Assembly: GCA_007125155.1 (NCBI GenBank)
Contig: SLDR01000016.1
Span: 1 to 52,026, forward strand
DNA: 52,026 bases
Source: Candidatus Campbelliibacteriota bacterium
GTDB lineage: Bacteria; Patescibacteriota; Minisyncoccia; Phycocordibacterales; CSBR16-193
Direction of reading: 5' to 3'
Each line of letters starts with the position of its first letter. Within the stretch, counting starts at the first letter, position 1. A model generated the notes under the pieces. It saw only the letters and a list, made by a program, of their open reading frames with translations, was not told where the DNA came from and did no database searches. Shown here in pieces: positions 50,770-52,026 of the stretch. The position numbers were made by a program, and so were the translations under genes.

Positions 50770-51378
50770 AAATCCCCAGAGTTATCCACAGTTTCTGTCC
50801 TTAAACCGTCTTTTTAGTGGCTTTTCTTAAAAAACAAAGAAAATAGGGCTCCAATAAAAAGACAGGAACAGTTAAGACCGGTCTTTTTATAAGGATACAT
50901 TAAATATCCCTAAATTACAGTCCCTCAAAGGGCCTTTTTTGCATAAATGAAAAGTTACTTACTTTTAAAAAGTTTCCAAAAAAGCTTTATTTTAAATTCC
51001 GGGTCAACTGACCGGTCCTCGATCTGTCATGGCATTCCTAGAGTGAAAATTTCCAAAGATCGGGCTTCGCGGCGACTTCGGTTCGATTCCCTTATCCTCG
51101 CCAAAATACTATCCTTCGACGCTCCGCGTTATCGTCTTTATTTTGTGCGGGATGCGGGACTTGTCCCGTCGTAGCTTTAGCGGAGTGGGAATCGGTCACA
51201 AGTTGCTAAGTAAATTCATCACTGCGTTCTTCATTTACTAAGCACTCGCGACCCCGACTCGGCGACAAGCCTCCCTCGCACAGCTCGGGATCTTGTTTAC
51301 CGCCTCCGTCTTTCGATTCCCACCTCCGGCTACAAAAACATTGTCGCGCAACCACAAGGGTTGCGCTCTGTGTTTTTG
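50770..51378. other. Gene-poor region of hairpins before tRNA-Gly(TCC)
   Basis: About 600 bases with several inverted repeats and no convincing gene. Seen are AAAAAGAC/GTCTTTTT (near 50860-50890), CCCT/AGGG with T-run (50922-50940), CGGGAC/GTCCCG (51155-51168), AGTAAAT (51209-51215) / ATTTACT (51233-51239), GGAGTGGGAATCG-like segments in opposite orientation (51182-51195, 51314-51328) and a long hairpin ACAAAAACA (51332-51340) / TGTTTTTGT (51371-51379) enclosing GCGCAACC/GGTTGCGC, which abuts the tRNA 3' end. Confidence 0.5.
51141..51159 (-). repeat. Direct repeat of the tRNA-Gly(TCC) 3' end, copy 1
   Basis: A 19-base sequence, TTTTGTGCGGGATGCGGGA on the plus strand, repeated exactly at 51374-51392, where it covers the 3' end of the tRNA gene. 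The copy here is not part of a cloverleaf. Confidence 0.85.
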
Positions 51379-51392
51379 TGCGGGATGCGGGA
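51374..51392 (-). repeat. Direct repeat of the tRNA-Gly(TCC) 3' end, copy 2 (in tRNA)
   Basis: Second copy of the 19-base repeat; 14 bases fall within the tRNA gene and 5 beyond its 3' end. The two copies are 233 bases apart. Confidence 0.85.
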
Positions 51393-51449
51393 ATCGAACC
51401 CGCGTATTCAGCTTGGAAGGCTGACATTTTACCACTAAATTAATCCCGC
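51379..51449 (-). tRNA. tRNA-Gly (anticodon TCC)
   Basis: 71 nt cloverleaf: acceptor GCGGGAT/ATCCCGC, D loop TTTAGTGGTA, anticodon stem TCAGC/GCTGA around CTTCCAA, T arm GTTCGATTC. CCA not encoded. Confidence 0.95.
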
Positions 51450-51566
51450 CTTTTAGAGATCAATATTCTCTACGATTTCAACCTTTCCACTTTATCATAA
51501 ATTTTTATTTTTAGCTAAATAAAAATGTGATAAAATAAGAAAATTAATAGATCTCAATAAAAAAAT

Positions 51567-51890
51567 ATGAAGCAGTTGAATCTGGTAAAAAAAGAATTCG
51601 AGGAAATTGAAAAAGAATTGGCGAACAACAAGAATCTTTACCATAATCTTAAGTCAGAATCAGTCCAAAAGGAGAGCGAACTGAAAAAACTAGAGAGTGA
51701 TCTCAAGGCCAACGAAAATGAGAACGGTAAGATAAAGATGGAAATAGAAAAAACAAAGAAAGAAATACAAGGCAAAGAAAAAGAGATCAAAGAGGCGGAA
51801 AGAAAGATAAGCGAGGCCGAAACAAAGAGAGATTCGAGCATGAAAGAATTAGAGAAAGTTCAAAAAGAGATCGAGAGAATGACGGGTTAA
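51567..51890 (+). CDS. Coiled-coil protein, unknown function
   Basis: 107 residues, almost wholly a Lys/Glu-rich heptad coiled coil (KEFEEIEKELANNK, ELKKLESDLK, EKTKKEIQGKEKEIKEAERK). No signal, membrane segment or conserved motif. It is followed by the hairpin AAAGGC (51889-51894) / GCCTTT (51901-51906) as a possible weak terminator. Homology cannot be judged because coiled coils match each other by composition. Confidence 0.65.
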   Translation: MKQLNLVKKEFEEIEKELANNKNLYHNLKSESVQKESELKKLESDLKANENENGKIKMEIEKTKKEIQGKEKEIKEAERKISEAETKRDSSMKELEKVQKEIERMTG

Positions 51891-51970
51891 AGGCTTAAGT
51901 GCCTTTCCTACCCGGGCTCGTCTGTCGCTCCAAGTATTCGCGACATGACTCCGCCTTTCTCGTCCACACG

Positions 51971-51990
51971 AAAGAGCAGAAATGCTCTTT
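51971..51990. repeat. GAAA-loop hairpin
   Basis: AAAGAGCA (51971-51978), GAAA loop, TGCTCTTT (51983-51990). It lies in the spacer between the coiled-coil gene and the window end, which otherwise shows only palindromic CCCGGGC-like segments. Confidence 0.5.
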
Positions 51991-52009
51991 CTCCGTTCGC
52001 CAGCGCGCC

Positions 52010-52026
52010 CGGGAGGACTCGGTGTC
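52010..52026 (-). tRNA. Possible 3' end of a tRNA cut by the window edge
   Basis: On the minus strand the last bases would read as discriminator G, acceptor 3' half TCCTCCC (52017-52011), T stem half CCGAG (52022-52018) and the first T-loop bases. The rest of the cloverleaf is outside the window, so the identity is unknown. Confidence 0.35.

Noticed and set aside
50782-50790. TTATCCACA, an exact DnaA box, and similar sequences near 21033-21050 and 49276
   Set aside because: A single exact 9-mer is expected about by chance in a window this size, the others are imperfect, and there is no cluster or dnaA/dnaN neighbour to suggest an origin.
51068-51104. A tRNA-like segment with GGTTCGATTCCC followed by CCA
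   Set aside because: The T stem does not pair and no matching acceptor or anticodon arm lies upstream.
50947-51174. A 75-codon plus-strand frame in the gene-poor region
   Set aside because: Crosses hairpins and the 19-base repeat, lacks a start signal, and has no protein-like pattern.
51206-51435. Minus-strand frames over the tRNA-Gly(TCC) region
   Set aside because: They read through the tRNA gene and its flanking inverted repeats; tRNA loci often produce such spurious frames.
1-52026. Recoded UGA, mobile elements, prophage or CRISPR
   Set aside because: Several clear genes end in TGA and none contains an internal TGA; no transposase, integrase, phage gene or regularly spaced repeat was found.

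Overview
This window reads as one contiguous piece of a small, streamlined bacterial genome, most likely a Candidate Phyla Radiation (Patescibacteria) organism and probably a parcubacterium. The reasons are a complete str-S10-spc ribosomal cluster that lacks rpmD (L30) between rpsE and rplO, a short trigger factor without a PPIase domain, a type IV pilus operon and comEC beside little visible metabolism, very short intergenic gaps, and mostly Shine-Dalgarno-free starts. UGA is used as a stop, so the code is the standard bacterial one. I see no insertion sequence, prophage or CRISPR array.

Layout. 1-3.6 kb: a partial membrane protein, an ATP-grasp enzyme, then infC-rpmI-rplT and a small membrane protein. 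3.6-4.9 kb: a 49-codon Cys-containing ORF with a good ribosome binding site, a structured RNA with its own terminator, and ndk. 5.1-24.2 kb (minus strand, read right to left): rpsL-rpsG-fusA, then tuf-rpsJ, then rplC-rplD-rplW-rplB, then rpsS-rplV-rpsC-rplP-rpmC-rpsQ-rplN-rplX-rplE, then rpsN-rpsH-rplF-rplR-rpsE-rplO-secY-adk-map. The cluster is cut into transcription units by promoters (near 20.8, 18.7, 14.7 and 10.6 kb) and by a gene on the opposite strand (a probable HExxH metallopeptidase) between rplB and rpsS. 24.3-28.7 kb: a small ORF, a site-2-type protease, rpmB, comEC split into two divergent genes, and an RNase HI with its hybrid-binding domain at the wrong end.

28.7-31.5 kb is the most unusual unit: a near-consensus promoter, a 5' palindrome, a lipoprotein and two secreted proteins with no recognised function, each with a strong Shine-Dalgarno site, a nested leader structure that buries an orphan Shine-Dalgarno, and a perfect 32-bp terminator. 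31.7-41.8 kb holds recJ, a HIT protein and a minus-strand pilB-pilC-prepilin operon that runs into tpiA and pgk. 42.0-48.8 kb holds nusA, ppa, a membrane anchor protein, tig, clpP, rny and hup. 48.8-52.0 kb holds tRNA-Gly(GCC), tRNA-Pro(TGG), tRNA-Gly(TCC) and probably the end of a fourth tRNA, with an RNHCP zinc protein, a lone receiver-domain protein, yraN and a coiled-coil protein.

Together the genes cover translation (ribosome, factors, secretion, N-terminal processing), RNA and protein turnover, DNA uptake (pilus, ComEC, RecJ) and a fragment of lower glycolysis. The main unexplained elements are structured RNAs and small ORFs in the few long intergenic gaps. Promoters, terminators and RNA folds were read by eye and not computed.
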